From NCBI RefSeq assembly GCF_024599655.1, contig NZ_CP102247.1:1860001-1924000 (forward strand): a stretch of 64,000 bases of DNA, written 5' to 3'. Positions 36,311 to 44,875 of this stretch are shown here, in pieces. A program made the translations under genes and the position numbers. The stretch comes from Enterobacter asburiae (GTDB lineage Bacteria > Pseudomonadota > Gammaproteobacteria > Enterobacterales > Enterobacteriaceae). Each line of letters begins with the position of its first letter. Within the stretch, counting starts at the first letter, position 1. Under the pieces are notes generated by a model that saw nothing but the letters and a program-made list of their open reading frames with translations, did no database searches and was not told the origin of the DNA.

Positions 36311-36337
36311 TTATCGGCCTCTCAACGTAAAAGTTTA
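36311..36337 (-). promoter_or_regulatory. Sigma-28 (FliA) promoter of fliDST
   Basis: On the minus strand TAAA (36337-36334), 15 bp, then GCCGATAA (36318-36311) match the FliA consensus exactly, 39 bp upstream of the fliD ATG. Confidence 0.92.
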
Positions 36338-36572
36338 CGACGGTGAGAAAAAAATAATCCAAAGAATAGACGCGTCCTGGCGGGGTAAATGAATGGATTG
36401 CACTTTAGGGACATTATCAGTGCATTAAAAACACGAGTAAGTGTGTGCCTTTTTTGTCATCTCTTTGAGCGTTAAAAAAGCGTAAAAAATAAACCTTTGA
36501 CGGACCTTAATTGATTTTTTAAAAATAAAATCATTAATAATCAGTGTGTTGTAATTTTTTAAAAATTGATTC

Positions 36573-36599
36573 TAAAGTCTTTTGGGGACCCGTCGATAA
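36573..36599 (+). promoter_or_regulatory. Sigma-28 (FliA) promoter of fliC
   Basis: TAAA (36573-36576), 15 bp, then GTCGATAA (36592-36599) match the consensus except for one base in the -10 (GTC for GCC). The fliC ATG lies 75 bp downstream with a good ribosome site (GAAGGAAAC). Confidence 0.9.
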
Positions 36600-36673
36600 C
36601 CTTGTTGACGGTGAGAGACGCTGTGAGTGTTAGGCACCGGACCTAAAACCCAATTTTTGAAGGAAACAAAATT

Positions 36674-37498
36674 ATGGCAGTTATCAATACTAACCTGATG
36701 TCCCTGACCACTCAGAACAACCTGAACAAATCTCAGTCTTCTCTGGGTACTGCTATCGAGCGTCTGTCTTCAGGTCTGCGTATTAACAGCGCGAAAGACG
36801 ATGCTGCTGGTCAGGCAATTGCAAACCGCATGACCGCTCAGATCAAGGGTATGAACCAGGCCGCACGTAACGCCAACGACGGTATCTCCATGGCGCAGAC
36901 TGCTGAAGGCTCTCTGAACGAAATCAACAACAACCTGCAGCGCGTACGTGAACTGGCTGTACAGGCGAGTACTGGTACTAACAGTACCTCTGACCTGGCT
37001 TCTCTGCAGGATGAAGTTACCGCTCGTCTGGCAGAAATCAACCGCGTTGCGGGCAAAACTGACTTCAACGGCATCAAACTGCTGGACGGTTCTGCTGGTG
37101 CAGCTGGTGTGGTTAAAATTCAGGTTGGCGTGAACGACGGCGACACCATCGATCTGGACCTGAGCGGTGCTAAAGCTGACACCACCACCCTGGGCGTGAA
37201 CGCTATCGACCTGAAAAGCGTACAACCTACCGACCTGGCAACTATCGACGCAGCTATCGCTAAAGTTGATAAAGCACGTTCAGGCCTGGGTGCTGTGCAG
37301 AACCGTTTCACTTCTGCAATCAACAACCTGAACAACACCTCTAACAACCTGTCTGCTGCTCAGTCCCGTATCCAGGACGCTGACTACGCAACTGAAGTTT
37401 CCAACATGTCCCGCGCGCAGATCCTGCAGCAGGCTGGTACTTCTGTTCTGTCTCAGGCAAACCAGGTTCCACAGACCGTTCTGTCTCTGCTGCGTTAA
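36674..37498 (+). CDS. fliC: Flagellin FliC, short form
   Basis: A 274-residue flagellin, against roughly 490-500 in common E. coli and Salmonella alleles. The D0/D1 core is complete: the N-terminal half (MAVINTNLMSLTTQNNLNKS, ERLSSGLRINSAKDDAAGQA) and the C-terminal half (NNLSAAQSRIQDADYATEV, ANQVPQTVLSLLR). Between about residues 140 and 190 only a short bridge remains, so the outer D2/D3 domains that form the variable H antigen are missing. The frame is intact and codon use looks highly expressed. The filament would be thin and smooth. A terminator at 37511-37535 ends the unit, and fliB follows. Confidence 0.97.
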   Translation: MAVINTNLMSLTTQNNLNKSQSSLGTAIERLSSGLRINSAKDDAAGQAIANRMTAQIKGMNQAARNANDGISMAQTAEGSLNEINNNLQRVRELAVQASTGTNSTSDLASLQDEVTARLAEINRVAGKTDFNGIKLLDGSAGAAGVVKIQVGVNDGDTIDLDLSGAKADTTTLGVNAIDLKSVQPTDLATIDAAIAKVDKARSGLGAVQNRFTSAINNLNNTSNNLSAAQSRIQDADYATEVSNMSRAQILQQAGTSVLSQANQVPQTVLSLLR

Positions 37499-37510
37499 TT
37501 TTACGCGTGA

Positions 37511-37535
37511 AACCCCGCTTCGGCGGGGTTTTTTT
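37511..37535 (+). terminator. fliC terminator
   Basis: AACCCCGC-TTCG-GCGGGGTT followed by TTTTT, just after the fliC stop. Confidence 0.93.
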
Positions 37536-37560
37536 ATCTCTGCTATTTGAGAATCCGCCT

Positions 37561-38766
37561 GTGAAACAAATCAGTGTCACTCAACCAAAGCTGGTCGCAG
37601 ATTTTTCATGTGTCGGTGGGGAATGCCGTGAACATTGTTGTCAGGGCTGGACCATCGCGTTTGATAAATCCTCCGTTAATCGCTATCTGAACAGTAAAAA
37701 TGCCGCCATTCGTCATACGGCGAAAACGGCGATAAAAGTCACCAAAAAGCAGTATGGCAACTGGGGCGAAGTGATTTTCCATACGGAAAGTAAAAACTGC
37801 CCGTTTATGGATACGGAAAAACTCTGTTCTATCCATAGCGCCATGGGCGTCCAGGCCTTAAGCCCCACCTGTTCGTCCTTTCCACGGACAAACCGGGTCT
37901 ATAAAAATGAAATCGAAAAATCGCTGAACCTCTCGTGTCCGGAAGTGACCCGACTTCTGTTGAACGATCGGGAGTCTATGTCGATGATGGAATCCATCAG
38001 CGTCCAGCAGGACGTCAATAATGCGCCGATGATTGATTTGAAGGCAAAGGTCATCAATCTCTTCTGCCAGAATATTTTCAGCGTTGAGGCGGTCAGCGTT
38101 GAAGAACAGGTTTACGCCGTGGTGAAATTCCTCATGGTGGCTGAAAAGCTCGATAATCTCGAAGAGAATATCGGCACGCTCGAAACGGTCTATTTCTCGC
38201 TGGTTAACGAACTGGTGAGCGGTAAAATCAAAACGGAATTAGGCGGATTTAATCAGAACTACAGCCTGAAATTCGCGTTAATTTCACTCATCCAGAGCTA
38301 CTTTACGAAGAAAGCGACAGCCCGCGGTGGTGCGGTATTAAACCGTTATTTTACTCAGCTTTATCAACAATTTGAGTCGGCTGGTGACACTGTGCCGGCA
38401 GAGAAGGTCATGGAGAACATCGAGTCCGTCTGGCGCGATGTTGCGGGCAGTTACCTGGCGACCAATGACCATTTATTTAAGAACTTTTTTAAATACAAAC
38501 TGTGGGAGCAGGGCTTCCCGCAGAACAATGGCCGCAGCATGTTGAATAATCTTTATTTAATCGTCGCGGAGTTCTATTTCCTTAAAACGTTACTTGCCGG
38601 TCAGGCACTCGTGGCGGGAAAAATTGAACAAGATAATATCATTGATGTTATTTACAGCTTCCACTCCCTTAGCCAGCATAATCAGGAAGCGGGAAAGCTC
38701 TTTCATCAACATATAGATAGCGTCAAACTCGGCGACGATCTTTCATTGTTACAACTGTTAATTTAG
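37561..38766 (+). CDS. fliB: Flagellin lysine N-methylase FliB
   Basis: A 401-residue protein matching Salmonella FliB, which methylates surface lysines of flagellin. The Cys cluster CVGGECREHCCQGW near residues 18-31 (C-x5-C-x3-CC), with further Cys in NCPFMDTEKLCSIH and SPTCSSFPR, suggests an iron-sulfur site. GTG 37561 (MKQISVTQP) is chosen because the frame before it runs through the fliC terminator. The gene is absent from E. coli K-12 but is known in Salmonella at this locus. The flagellin here lacks the outer domains that carry most target lysines in Salmonella, so its targets are unclear. Confidence 0.9.
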   Translation: MKQISVTQPKLVADFSCVGGECREHCCQGWTIAFDKSSVNRYLNSKNAAIRHTAKTAIKVTKKQYGNWGEVIFHTESKNCPFMDTEKLCSIHSAMGVQALSPTCSSFPRTNRVYKNEIEKSLNLSCPEVTRLLLNDRESMSMMESISVQQDVNNAPMIDLKAKVINLFCQNIFSVEAVSVEEQVYAVVKFLMVAEKLDNLEENIGTLETVYFSLVNELVSGKIKTELGGFNQNYSLKFALISLIQSYFTKKATARGGAVLNRYFTQLYQQFESAGDTVPAEKVMENIESVWRDVAGSYLATNDHLFKNFFKYKLWEQGFPQNNGRSMLNNLYLIVAEFYFLKTLLAGQALVAGKIEQDNIIDVIYSFHSLSQHNQEAGKLFHQHIDSVKLGDDLSLLQLLI

Positions 38767-38770
38767 GCAG

Positions 38771-38796
38771 AAAAGTTGCCCCTGTTGTGGGCAACC
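38771..38796. terminator. Hairpin after fliB
   Basis: GTTGCCC-CTGTTGT-GGGCAAC, a 7-bp stem directly after the fliB stop. The T-run is poor on the plus strand, so termination there is uncertain. Confidence 0.45.
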
Positions 38797-38862
38797 TCAG
38801 AATAACCTCACTTTATCCCCCTTTTTCATCCAATTGAACGCCCTGCAGAATCGGATAATCAT

Positions 38863-38870
38863 GCCGATAA
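38863..38870 (+). promoter_or_regulatory. Sigma-28 -10 element upstream of fliA
   Basis: GCCGATAA is a perfect FliA -10, 26 bp before the fliA start. The matching -35 position reads TGCA instead of TAAA, so the promoter is probably weak, backed by an FlhDC-dependent promoter that I could not place. Confidence 0.6.
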
Positions 38871-38895
38871 CTCAACTAACGCAGGGCTGTTTATC

Positions 38896-39615
38896 GTGAA
38901 TTCACTCTATACCGCTGAAGGTGTAATGGATAAACACTCGCTGTGGCAGCGTTATGTCCCGCTGGTGCGTCACGAAGCATTGCGCCTCCAGGTGCGCTTG
39001 CCGGCGAGCGTGGAACTCGACGATCTGCTACAGGCGGGCGGTATCGGGTTATTGAATGCAGTTGACCGATACGACGCTCTGCAAGGAACGGCATTTACGA
39101 CTTACGCAGTTCAGCGTATTCGTGGTGCGATGCTGGACGAGCTGCGCAGCCGAGACTGGGTGCCGCGCAGTGTTCGCCGCAACGCGCGCGAAGTGGCGCA
39201 TGCGATGGGGCAGCTGGAACAGGAGCTGGGACGTAACGCAACGGAAACCGAAGTGGCGGAACGTCTTGGCATTGCTGTTGAAGAGTATCGTCAGATGTTG
39301 CTCGATACCAATAATAGCCAACTCTTCTCTTATGACGAGTGGCGCGAAGAGCATGGCGATAGCATCGAGCTGGTGACGGATGAGCACCAGCAGGAAAACC
39401 CGTTACACCATTTAATGGAAGGGAATTTACGCCAGCGCGTCATGGAGGCTATTGAAGCTCTGCCTGAACGCGAACAGCTGGTATTGACCCTTTATTACCA
39501 GGAAGAGCTTAACCTCAAAGAGATTGGCGCTGTTCTGGAGGTGGGAGAGTCGCGGGTGAGCCAGCTGCACAGCCAGGCCATTAAACGCTTACGAACCAAG
39601 CTGGGTAAGTTATAG
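38896..39615 (+). CDS. fliA: Flagellar sigma factor FliA (sigma-28)
   Basis: A 239-residue sigma factor for class 3 flagellar promoters, held inactive by FlgM until the hook is finished. Region 2 (DDLLQAGGIGLLNAVDRYD, GTAFTTYAVQRIRGAMLDELR) and region 4 (LKEIGAVLEVGESRVSQLHSQAIKRLR) are intact. The start is GTG 38896, as in E. coli. Its own targets are visible upstream of fliC and fliD. Confidence 0.97.
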   Translation: MNSLYTAEGVMDKHSLWQRYVPLVRHEALRLQVRLPASVELDDLLQAGGIGLLNAVDRYDALQGTAFTTYAVQRIRGAMLDELRSRDWVPRSVRRNAREVAHAMGQLEQELGRNATETEVAERLGIAVEEYRQMLLDTNNSQLFSYDEWREEHGDSIELVTDEHQQENPLHHLMEGNLRQRVMEAIEALPEREQLVLTLYYQEELNLKEIGAVLEVGESRVSQLHSQAIKRLRTKLGKL

Positions 39616-39669
39616 GTGATTGATTCACCTGAAAAATGCCGCACAACGTATTGACAACCAGGAGTTATC

Positions 39670-40221
39670 ATGACGGTGCAGCAATCTAAAAGACGGCCTT
39701 TAAGCCGCTACCTGAAAGACTTTAAACACAGCCAGACGCATTGCGCCCACTGTAACAAGTTACTCGATCGTATCACGCTGGTTCGCCGGGGCGAAATCGT
39801 CAATAAGATTGCGATTTCGCGTCTCGACACGTTAATGGACGAATCGGCATGGCTCGAAGAGCAAAAAGAGTGGGTGGCGCTTTGCCGTTTCTGTGGGGAT
39901 CTCCACTGCAAAGAGCAAAGCGACTTCTTCGACATTATCGGCTTCAAGCAGTTCCTGTTTGAACAAACGGAGATGAGCCACGGCACCGTTCGCGAATATG
40001 TGGTTCGCCTGCGTCGCCTTGGGCAGCATCTGACCGTAAACAATATTTCTCGCGATCTGCTGAAAACCGGTTATCTGGATGAAAATCTGGAGCCGTGGCT
40101 GCCTGCGACCAGCACCAACAACTACCGAATTGCGTTGCGCAAGTATGCGCAATACAAGGTACAAATGCCCGGTGCTATAAAGCAGAAAGCCCACGCCGGA
40201 ACAACTTCTGATATATATTAA
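39670..40221 (+). CDS. fliZ: Regulator FliZ
   Basis: A 183-residue DNA-binding regulator, co-transcribed with fliA 54 bp upstream. FliZ represses sigma-S promoters in E. coli and raises FlhDC activity in Salmonella. It carries a CAHCN/CRFCGDLHC Cys/His set and a phage integrase-like N-terminal fold in its C-terminal half (SHGTVREYVVRLRRLGQHL). Confidence 0.95.
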   Translation: MTVQQSKRRPLSRYLKDFKHSQTHCAHCNKLLDRITLVRRGEIVNKIAISRLDTLMDESAWLEEQKEWVALCRFCGDLHCKEQSDFFDIIGFKQFLFEQTEMSHGTVREYVVRLRRLGQHLTVNNISRDLLKTGYLDENLEPWLPATSTNNYRIALRKYAQYKVQMPGAIKQKAHAGTTSDIY

Positions 40222-40307
40222 AAAAGAATAAGATGTAGCGCAGTCGCCTTTGACGTTGCAGGCGATTTCTCTACACTACGTAAAAATTCCACTATATCGG
40301 GGTATTT

Positions 40308-41108
40308 ATGAAATTTGCACTTCTGGGTCGTCAGGCGCTGATGGGTGTTATGGCCGTTGCGCTGGTTGCGGGCATGAGCGTGAAAACGTTCGCCGCTGAA
40401 AACCTGCTGAATAAAGTAAAAGAGCGCGGTACGCTGCTGGTCGGGCTGGAAGGAACCTATCCTCCGTTCAGCTTCCAGGGCGATGACGGTAAGCTGACCG
40501 GTTTTGAAGTGGAGTTTGCTGAAGAGCTGGCGAAGCACCTCGGCGTGAAAGCGTCCCTGAAACCGACCAAATGGGACGGTATGCTGGCATCGCTGGATTC
40601 CAAACGTATTGATGTGGTGATTAATCAGGTGACCATTTCTGACGAGCGTAAGAAGAAATATGACTTCTCTACGCCGTACACCGTGTCCGGTATTCAGGCG
40701 CTGGTGAAGAAAGGCAACGAAGGCGGGATTAAAACTGCCGCGGACCTGAAAGGGAAGAAGGTCGGTGTCGGTCTGGGGACCAACTACGAAGAGTGGCTGC
40801 GCCAGAACGTGCAGGGCGTGGATATCCGCACCTATGATGATGACCCGACGAAATACCAGGATCTGCGCGTGGGCCGTATCGACGCCATTCTGGTTGACCG
40901 CCTGGCAGCGCTGGATCTGGTGAAGAAAACCAACAATACCCTGGCCGTAGCGGGTGATGCGTTCTCTCGTCAGGAATCAGGCGTGGCCGTTCGTAAAGGT
41001 AACGAAGACCTGGTCAAAGCGATTGATTCCGCGATTGCTGACATGCAAAAAGACGGAAGCCTGAAAGCGCTCTCCGAGAAGTGGTTCGGTGCAGACGTCA
41101 CGAAATAA
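40308..41108 (+). CDS. tcyJ: Cystine-binding periplasmic protein TcyJ (FliY)
   Basis: A 266-residue type 3 solute-binding protein for L-cystine. The signal peptide runs to about residue 29 (VKTFA cut before AENLLNKVK). Family motifs are GTLLVGLEGTYPPFSF and GFEVEFAEELAKHLG. It works with TcyL and TcyN. A terminator follows immediately, so the permease genes downstream probably use their own promoter or read-through. Confidence 0.96.
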   Translation: MKFALLGRQALMGVMAVALVAGMSVKTFAAENLLNKVKERGTLLVGLEGTYPPFSFQGDDGKLTGFEVEFAEELAKHLGVKASLKPTKWDGMLASLDSKRIDVVINQVTISDERKKKYDFSTPYTVSGIQALVKKGNEGGIKTAADLKGKKVGVGLGTNYEEWLRQNVQGVDIRTYDDDPTKYQDLRVGRIDAILVDRLAALDLVKKTNNTLAVAGDAFSRQESGVAVRKGNEDLVKAIDSAIADMQKDGSLKALSEKWFGADVTK

Positions 41109-41126
41109 GTTTCTGCCGTAAAAAAA

Positions 41127-41152
41127 GGCGCTTTTAAAAGCGCCTTTTTTAT
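41127..41152 (+). terminator. tcyJ terminator
   Basis: GGCGCTTTTAAAAGCGCC, a 9-bp palindromic stem, followed by TTTTTTATT. Confidence 0.93.
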
Positions 41153-41214
41153 TTCTTTCGCGTCTGCGTGCATAATGAAAAATATCACATTTTGTCAGAG
41201 TTACCGGAGAACCC

Positions 41215-42201
41215 ATGTCACTACAGAATTTAACGCGCTTTCCCCGCCTGGAGTTTATCGGCGCGCCGACTCCGCTGGAGTACCTGCCGCGATTTTCTGA
41301 TTATTTAGGGCGCGATATTTTTATTAAGCGTGATGACGTGACGCCGATGGCGATGGGGGGCAACAAGCTGCGCAAGCTGGAGTTTCTGGCGGCTGACGCA
41401 CTGCGCGAAGGCGCGGATACGCTCATTACTGCCGGGGCTATCCAGTCCAACCACGTTCGTCAGACGGCGGCAGTGGCGGCAAAGCTTGGTCTTCATTGCG
41501 TGGCCCTGCTGGAAAACCCGATTGGCACGCGGGCAGAAAACTATCTCACCAACGGTAATCGCCTGCTGCTTGACCTGTTTAATGTACAGGTCGAAATGGT
41601 GGATGCGTTGACCGACCCAACCGCCCAGCTCGATGAGCTGGCAACGCGTCTGGAAGCGCAGGGCTTCCGTCCCTATGTTATCCCCGTCGGCGGGTCGAAC
41701 GCGCTGGGCGCGCTGGGGTATGTGGAAAGTGCGCTGGAAATCGCGCAGCAGTGCGAGGGCGCGGTGAGTCTCTCCTCGGCGGTTGTCGCGTCCGGGAGTG
41801 CGGGCACGCATGCCGGGCTGGCGGTGGGGCTGGAGCAGCTGCTGCCGGACGTCGAGCTGATTGGCGTGACGGTGTCCCGCAGCGTCGCGGATCAGAAGCC
41901 AAAAGTGGTGACTTTACAGCAGGCGGTAGCCGAGCAGCTGGAGCTGAAGGCAAAGGCCGATATTCTGCTCTGGGATGACTATTTTGCGCCGGGTTACGGC
42001 ACGCCTAACGAAGAGGGTATGGAAGCGGTGAAGCTGCTGGCGCGCCTCGAGGGGATACTGCTCGATCCGGTGTATACCGGCAAAGCGATGGCCGGACTGA
42101 TTGATGGCATTGCGCAGAAACGCTTTAAGGATGAAGGGCCGATTTTATTTGTCCATACCGGCGGGGCGCCTGCGCTGTTTGCCTACCATCCTCATGTCTA
42201 A
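41215..42201 (+). CDS. dcyD: D-cysteine desulfhydrase DcyD
   Basis: A 328-residue PLP enzyme of the ACC deaminase family. It breaks D-cysteine into pyruvate, H2S and ammonia. The PLP lysine lies in GGNKLRKLEFL near residue 51, with phosphate-binding SAGTHAGL near 198-205. The place beside cystine uptake genes fits its role in handling sulfur amino acids. tcyL starts 21 bp later. Confidence 0.95.
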   Translation: MSLQNLTRFPRLEFIGAPTPLEYLPRFSDYLGRDIFIKRDDVTPMAMGGNKLRKLEFLAADALREGADTLITAGAIQSNHVRQTAAVAAKLGLHCVALLENPIGTRAENYLTNGNRLLLDLFNVQVEMVDALTDPTAQLDELATRLEAQGFRPYVIPVGGSNALGALGYVESALEIAQQCEGAVSLSSAVVASGSAGTHAGLAVGLEQLLPDVELIGVTVSRSVADQKPKVVTLQQAVAEQLELKAKADILLWDDYFAPGYGTPNEEGMEAVKLLARLEGILLDPVYTGKAMAGLIDGIAQKRFKDEGPILFVHTGGAPALFAYHPHV

Positions 42202-42222
42202 AAATCAGGTCGAAAAATAATA

Positions 42223-42891
42223 ATGCAAGAAAGTATTCAACTGGTTATTGATTCTCTGCCGTATCTGCTGAAAGGTGCGGTATTTACGTTACAGCTCAGT
42301 ATCGGCGGGATGTTCTTCGGGCTGGTACTGGGATTTGTGCTGGCCTTGATGCGCATGTCACCCGTCCTGCCGGTACGCTGGCTGGCGCGCTTTTATATCT
42401 CCGTGTTTCGCGGTACGCCGCTTATCGCCCAGCTCTTTATGATCTACTACGGCTTACCGCAGTTTGGTATCGAACTGGATCCGATTCCCGCAGCGATGAT
42501 TGGTCTGTCGCTCAATACCGCGGCGTACACCTCAGAAACCCTGCGAGCAGCGATCTCCTCCATTGACAAAGGGCAGTGGGAGGCTGCGGCCAGTATCGGG
42601 ATGACCCCGTGGCAGACGCTGCGCCGGGCCATTCTGCCGCAGGCGGCGCGCGTGGCGCTTCCGCCGCTGAGCAACAGCTTCATCAGCCTGGTGAAAGATA
42701 CTTCCCTGGCGGCAACGATTCAGGTGCCGGAGCTGTTCCGACAGGCGCAGCTCATTACCTCGCGCACGCTTGAAGTCTTTACCATGTATCTGGCCGCCTC
42801 GCTGATTTACTGGGTGATGGCGACGGTGCTGTCTGCTCTGCAAAACTACTTCGAAAACCAGCTTAACCGCCAGGAGCGTGATCCAAAATGA
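42223..42891 (+). CDS. tcyL: Cystine ABC transporter permease TcyL (YecS)
   Basis: A 222-residue inner-membrane permease of the His/Glu/Gln family. Five hydrophobic helices and the EAA loop (EAAASIGMTPWQTLRRAILPQ) that docks TcyN are visible. It imports L-cystine with TcyJ and TcyN and overlaps tcyN by 4 bp. Confidence 0.96.
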   Translation: MQESIQLVIDSLPYLLKGAVFTLQLSIGGMFFGLVLGFVLALMRMSPVLPVRWLARFYISVFRGTPLIAQLFMIYYGLPQFGIELDPIPAAMIGLSLNTAAYTSETLRAAISSIDKGQWEAAASIGMTPWQTLRRAILPQAARVALPPLSNSFISLVKDTSLAATIQVPELFRQAQLITSRTLEVFTMYLAASLIYWVMATVLSALQNYFENQLNRQERDPK

Positions 42892-43640
42892 GTGCTATCG
42901 ACGTCAAAAACCTGGTGAAAAAATTCCACGGTCAAACGGTGCTCCACGGAATCGATCTTGAAGTCGAGCAGGGTGAAGTCGTGGCGATTATCGGACCGAG
43001 CGGTTCGGGAAAGACGACGCTGCTGCGCAGTATTAACCTGCTTGAACAGCCGGAAGGCGGCACTATTCGGGTAGGGGAGATAACAATTGATACCGGAAAA
43101 TCAATCAGCCAGCAGAAAGGGTTGATTCGCCGCCTGCGCCAGCATGTCGGCTTCGTTTTCCAGAACTTCAATCTCTTCCCGCACCGTACGGTGCTGGAGA
43201 ACATTATTGAAGGGCCGGTCATTGTAAAAGGTGAATCGAAAGAGGACGCAACGGCGCGGGCGCGCGAACTGCTCGCCAAAGTCGGGCTGGCGGGGAAAGA
43301 GACCAGCTATCCGCGCCGTCTGTCGGGAGGGCAACAGCAGCGCGTGGCGATAGCGCGCGCGCTGGCGATGCGCCCGGACGTGATCCTTTTTGATGAACCA
43401 ACCTCTGCGCTCGATCCGGAACTGGTGGGTGAGGTACTGAACACCATTCGCCAACTGGCACAGGAAAAACGGACGATGGTGATCGTAACGCATGAGATGA
43501 GCTTTGCACGCGATGTTGCTGACAGAGCCATCTTTATGGATCAGGGGCGGATTGTGGAGCAGGGGCCGGCGAAAAGCCTGTTCGCTAACCCTCAACAGCC
43601 GCGAACCCGTCAGTTCCTTGAAAAATTCCTGATGCAGTAG
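42888..43640 (+). CDS. tcyN: Cystine ABC transporter ATPase TcyN (YecC)
   Basis: A 250-residue ABC ATPase. Walker A GPSGSGKTT near 37-45, Q-loop GFVFQNFNLFPH, signature LSGGQQQR, Walker B VILFDEPTSALD and the switch His in IVTHEM are all intact. It is the last gene of the dcyD-tcyL-tcyN unit. Confidence 0.96.
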   Translation: MSAIDVKNLVKKFHGQTVLHGIDLEVEQGEVVAIIGPSGSGKTTLLRSINLLEQPEGGTIRVGEITIDTGKSISQQKGLIRRLRQHVGFVFQNFNLFPHRTVLENIIEGPVIVKGESKEDATARARELLAKVGLAGKETSYPRRLSGGQQQRVAIARALAMRPDVILFDEPTSALDPELVGEVLNTIRQLAQEKRTMVIVTHEMSFARDVADRAIFMDQGRIVEQGPAKSLFANPQQPRTRQFLEKFLMQ

Positions 43641-43651
43641 AATTTTTGCAC

Positions 43652-43686
43652 TAATTTGCTCCAGAAATTTAGCCTGGAGCAAATTA
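43652..43686. terminator. Hairpin after tcyN
   Basis: A 13-bp stem TAATTTGCTCCAG / CTGGAGCAAATTA with a 9-nt loop, 11 bp after the tcyN stop, followed by a short T-rich stretch. It is a likely terminator. Confidence 0.7.
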
Positions 43687-43861
43687 TTCTCCCCCTGCAC
43701 GCCGTCCTGTGTTTTTTTATTCCACCCAGCTCGGATAAACCTTATCAATAGTAAAGTTAATTGTGCTATTGCCGATATTTTGTAGTTAGAAAAAAGTTTT
43801 ATGTGTTAGGTTATATTCACCATAATAATGATTATCTTTTCAGAGGCTTCATTTAGTAAGT

Positions 43862-44584
43862 ATGAAGGATTCAGACTTTTTCACCTGGCGACGGGATTGC
43901 TCCCTCCGGTTTCAGGAATTGACCTGTGCCGACGAGGTATATCAGGAACTTCAGCGACAAACTCAGACGCTTGAATTTGATTATTTCGCGCTCTGCGTGC
44001 GCCATCCCGTGCCATTTACCCGGCCTAAGATCGCCGTGCATACCACTTATCCAAAGCAGTGGATGGCGCAATATCAATCCGCGAACTATTTCGCTATTGA
44101 TCCCGTCTTAAAACCGGAGAATTTCATTCAGGGTCATTTACCCTGGACCGACGCATTATTCGCTGACGCGCAGGAATTATGGCATAGCGCGCAGGACCAC
44201 GGTTTACGTGTGGGAATAACGCAGTGTCTGATGCTGCCTAATCACGCGCTCGGCTTCCTGTCGGTTTCCCGTACTAGTGTACTGGAAGGGCCATTTGCCC
44301 GTGAGGAAATAGAACTGCGGCTGCAGATGCTGGTGCAAATGGCCTTAACTTCTCTGATACGCTTTGAAGATGAGATGGTCATGCCACCCGAAATGAAATT
44401 CAGCAAACGCGAACGCGAAATTCTGAAATGGACTGCGGAAGGGAAGACGTCTGCGGAAATAGCGATCATTCTCTCCATCTCCGAGAATACCGTTAACTTC
44501 CATCAGAAAAATATGCAGAAGAAATTCAACGCGCCTAACAAAACCCAGATCGCGTGCTACGCGGCGGCAACGGGACTGATCTGA
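43862..44584 (+). CDS. sdiA: LuxR-type quorum receptor SdiA
   Basis: A 240-residue LuxR solo that senses acyl-homoserine lactones made by other species; no luxI gene is in the window. The autoinducer domain (residues about 20-160) shows WRREC-like aromatic ligand residues (WMAQYQSANYFAIDPV, LPWTD). The C-terminal helix-turn-helix is SKREREILKWTAEGKTSAEIA with ENTVNFHQKN. The length is normal. Confidence 0.95.
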   Translation: MKDSDFFTWRRDCSLRFQELTCADEVYQELQRQTQTLEFDYFALCVRHPVPFTRPKIAVHTTYPKQWMAQYQSANYFAIDPVLKPENFIQGHLPWTDALFADAQELWHSAQDHGLRVGITQCLMLPNHALGFLSVSRTSVLEGPFAREEIELRLQMLVQMALTSLIRFEDEMVMPPEMKFSKREREILKWTAEGKTSAEIAIILSISENTVNFHQKNMQKKFNAPNKTQIACYAAATGLI

Positions 44585-44618
44585 CGGGATAATACGTTCT
44601 GCGTGACAGACGAGCGAA

Positions 44619-44646
44619 CGGCTGAATGCACTGCATCCAGCCGTTT
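44619..44646. terminator. Bidirectional terminator, sdiA / yecF
   Basis: Stem AACGGCTG / CAGCCGTT followed by TTTTTT on the plus strand, between converging sdiA and yecF. Confidence 0.8.
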
Positions 44647-44650
44647 TTTG

Positions 44651-44875
44651 TTACTGGCGGTAGGCTTGTTTGATTTGCTTAACGGTGTTAGCAAATACCG
44701 CAGATTCAGCCTGGTCTTCCATCTCCGCGATTTGTTTTTCCATTTTAATGATCACACGACCGGCGTCCGCCTGGCCCATCGCCTGCAGCATCAGCGTTAG
44801 CAGCGCTTTCAGGCAGTTTACTTCCTGTGCCAGTTCCTGGTTATTCTCAGCAGTGGCAAATTCAGGTGTGCTCAT
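44651..44875 (-). CDS. yecF: Small helical protein YecF (DUF2594)
   Basis: A 74-residue, mostly alpha-helical protein matching E. coli YecF. The segment NCLKALLTLMLQAMGQADAG resembles the helices of many small cytosolic enterobacterial proteins. Function is unknown. It converges on sdiA. Confidence 0.9.
   Translation of the reverse strand: MSTPEFATAENNQELAQEVNCLKALLTLMLQAMGQADAGRVIIKMEKQIAEMEDQAESAVFANTVKQIKQAYRQ

Larger units (their letters stand above)
36273..36673. other. Divergent class 3 promoter region, fliD / fliC
   Basis: A spacer of 401 bp, AT-rich and without a gene. It holds a sigma-28 promoter at each end (36311-36337 leftward, 36573-36599 rightward). Confidence 0.8.
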
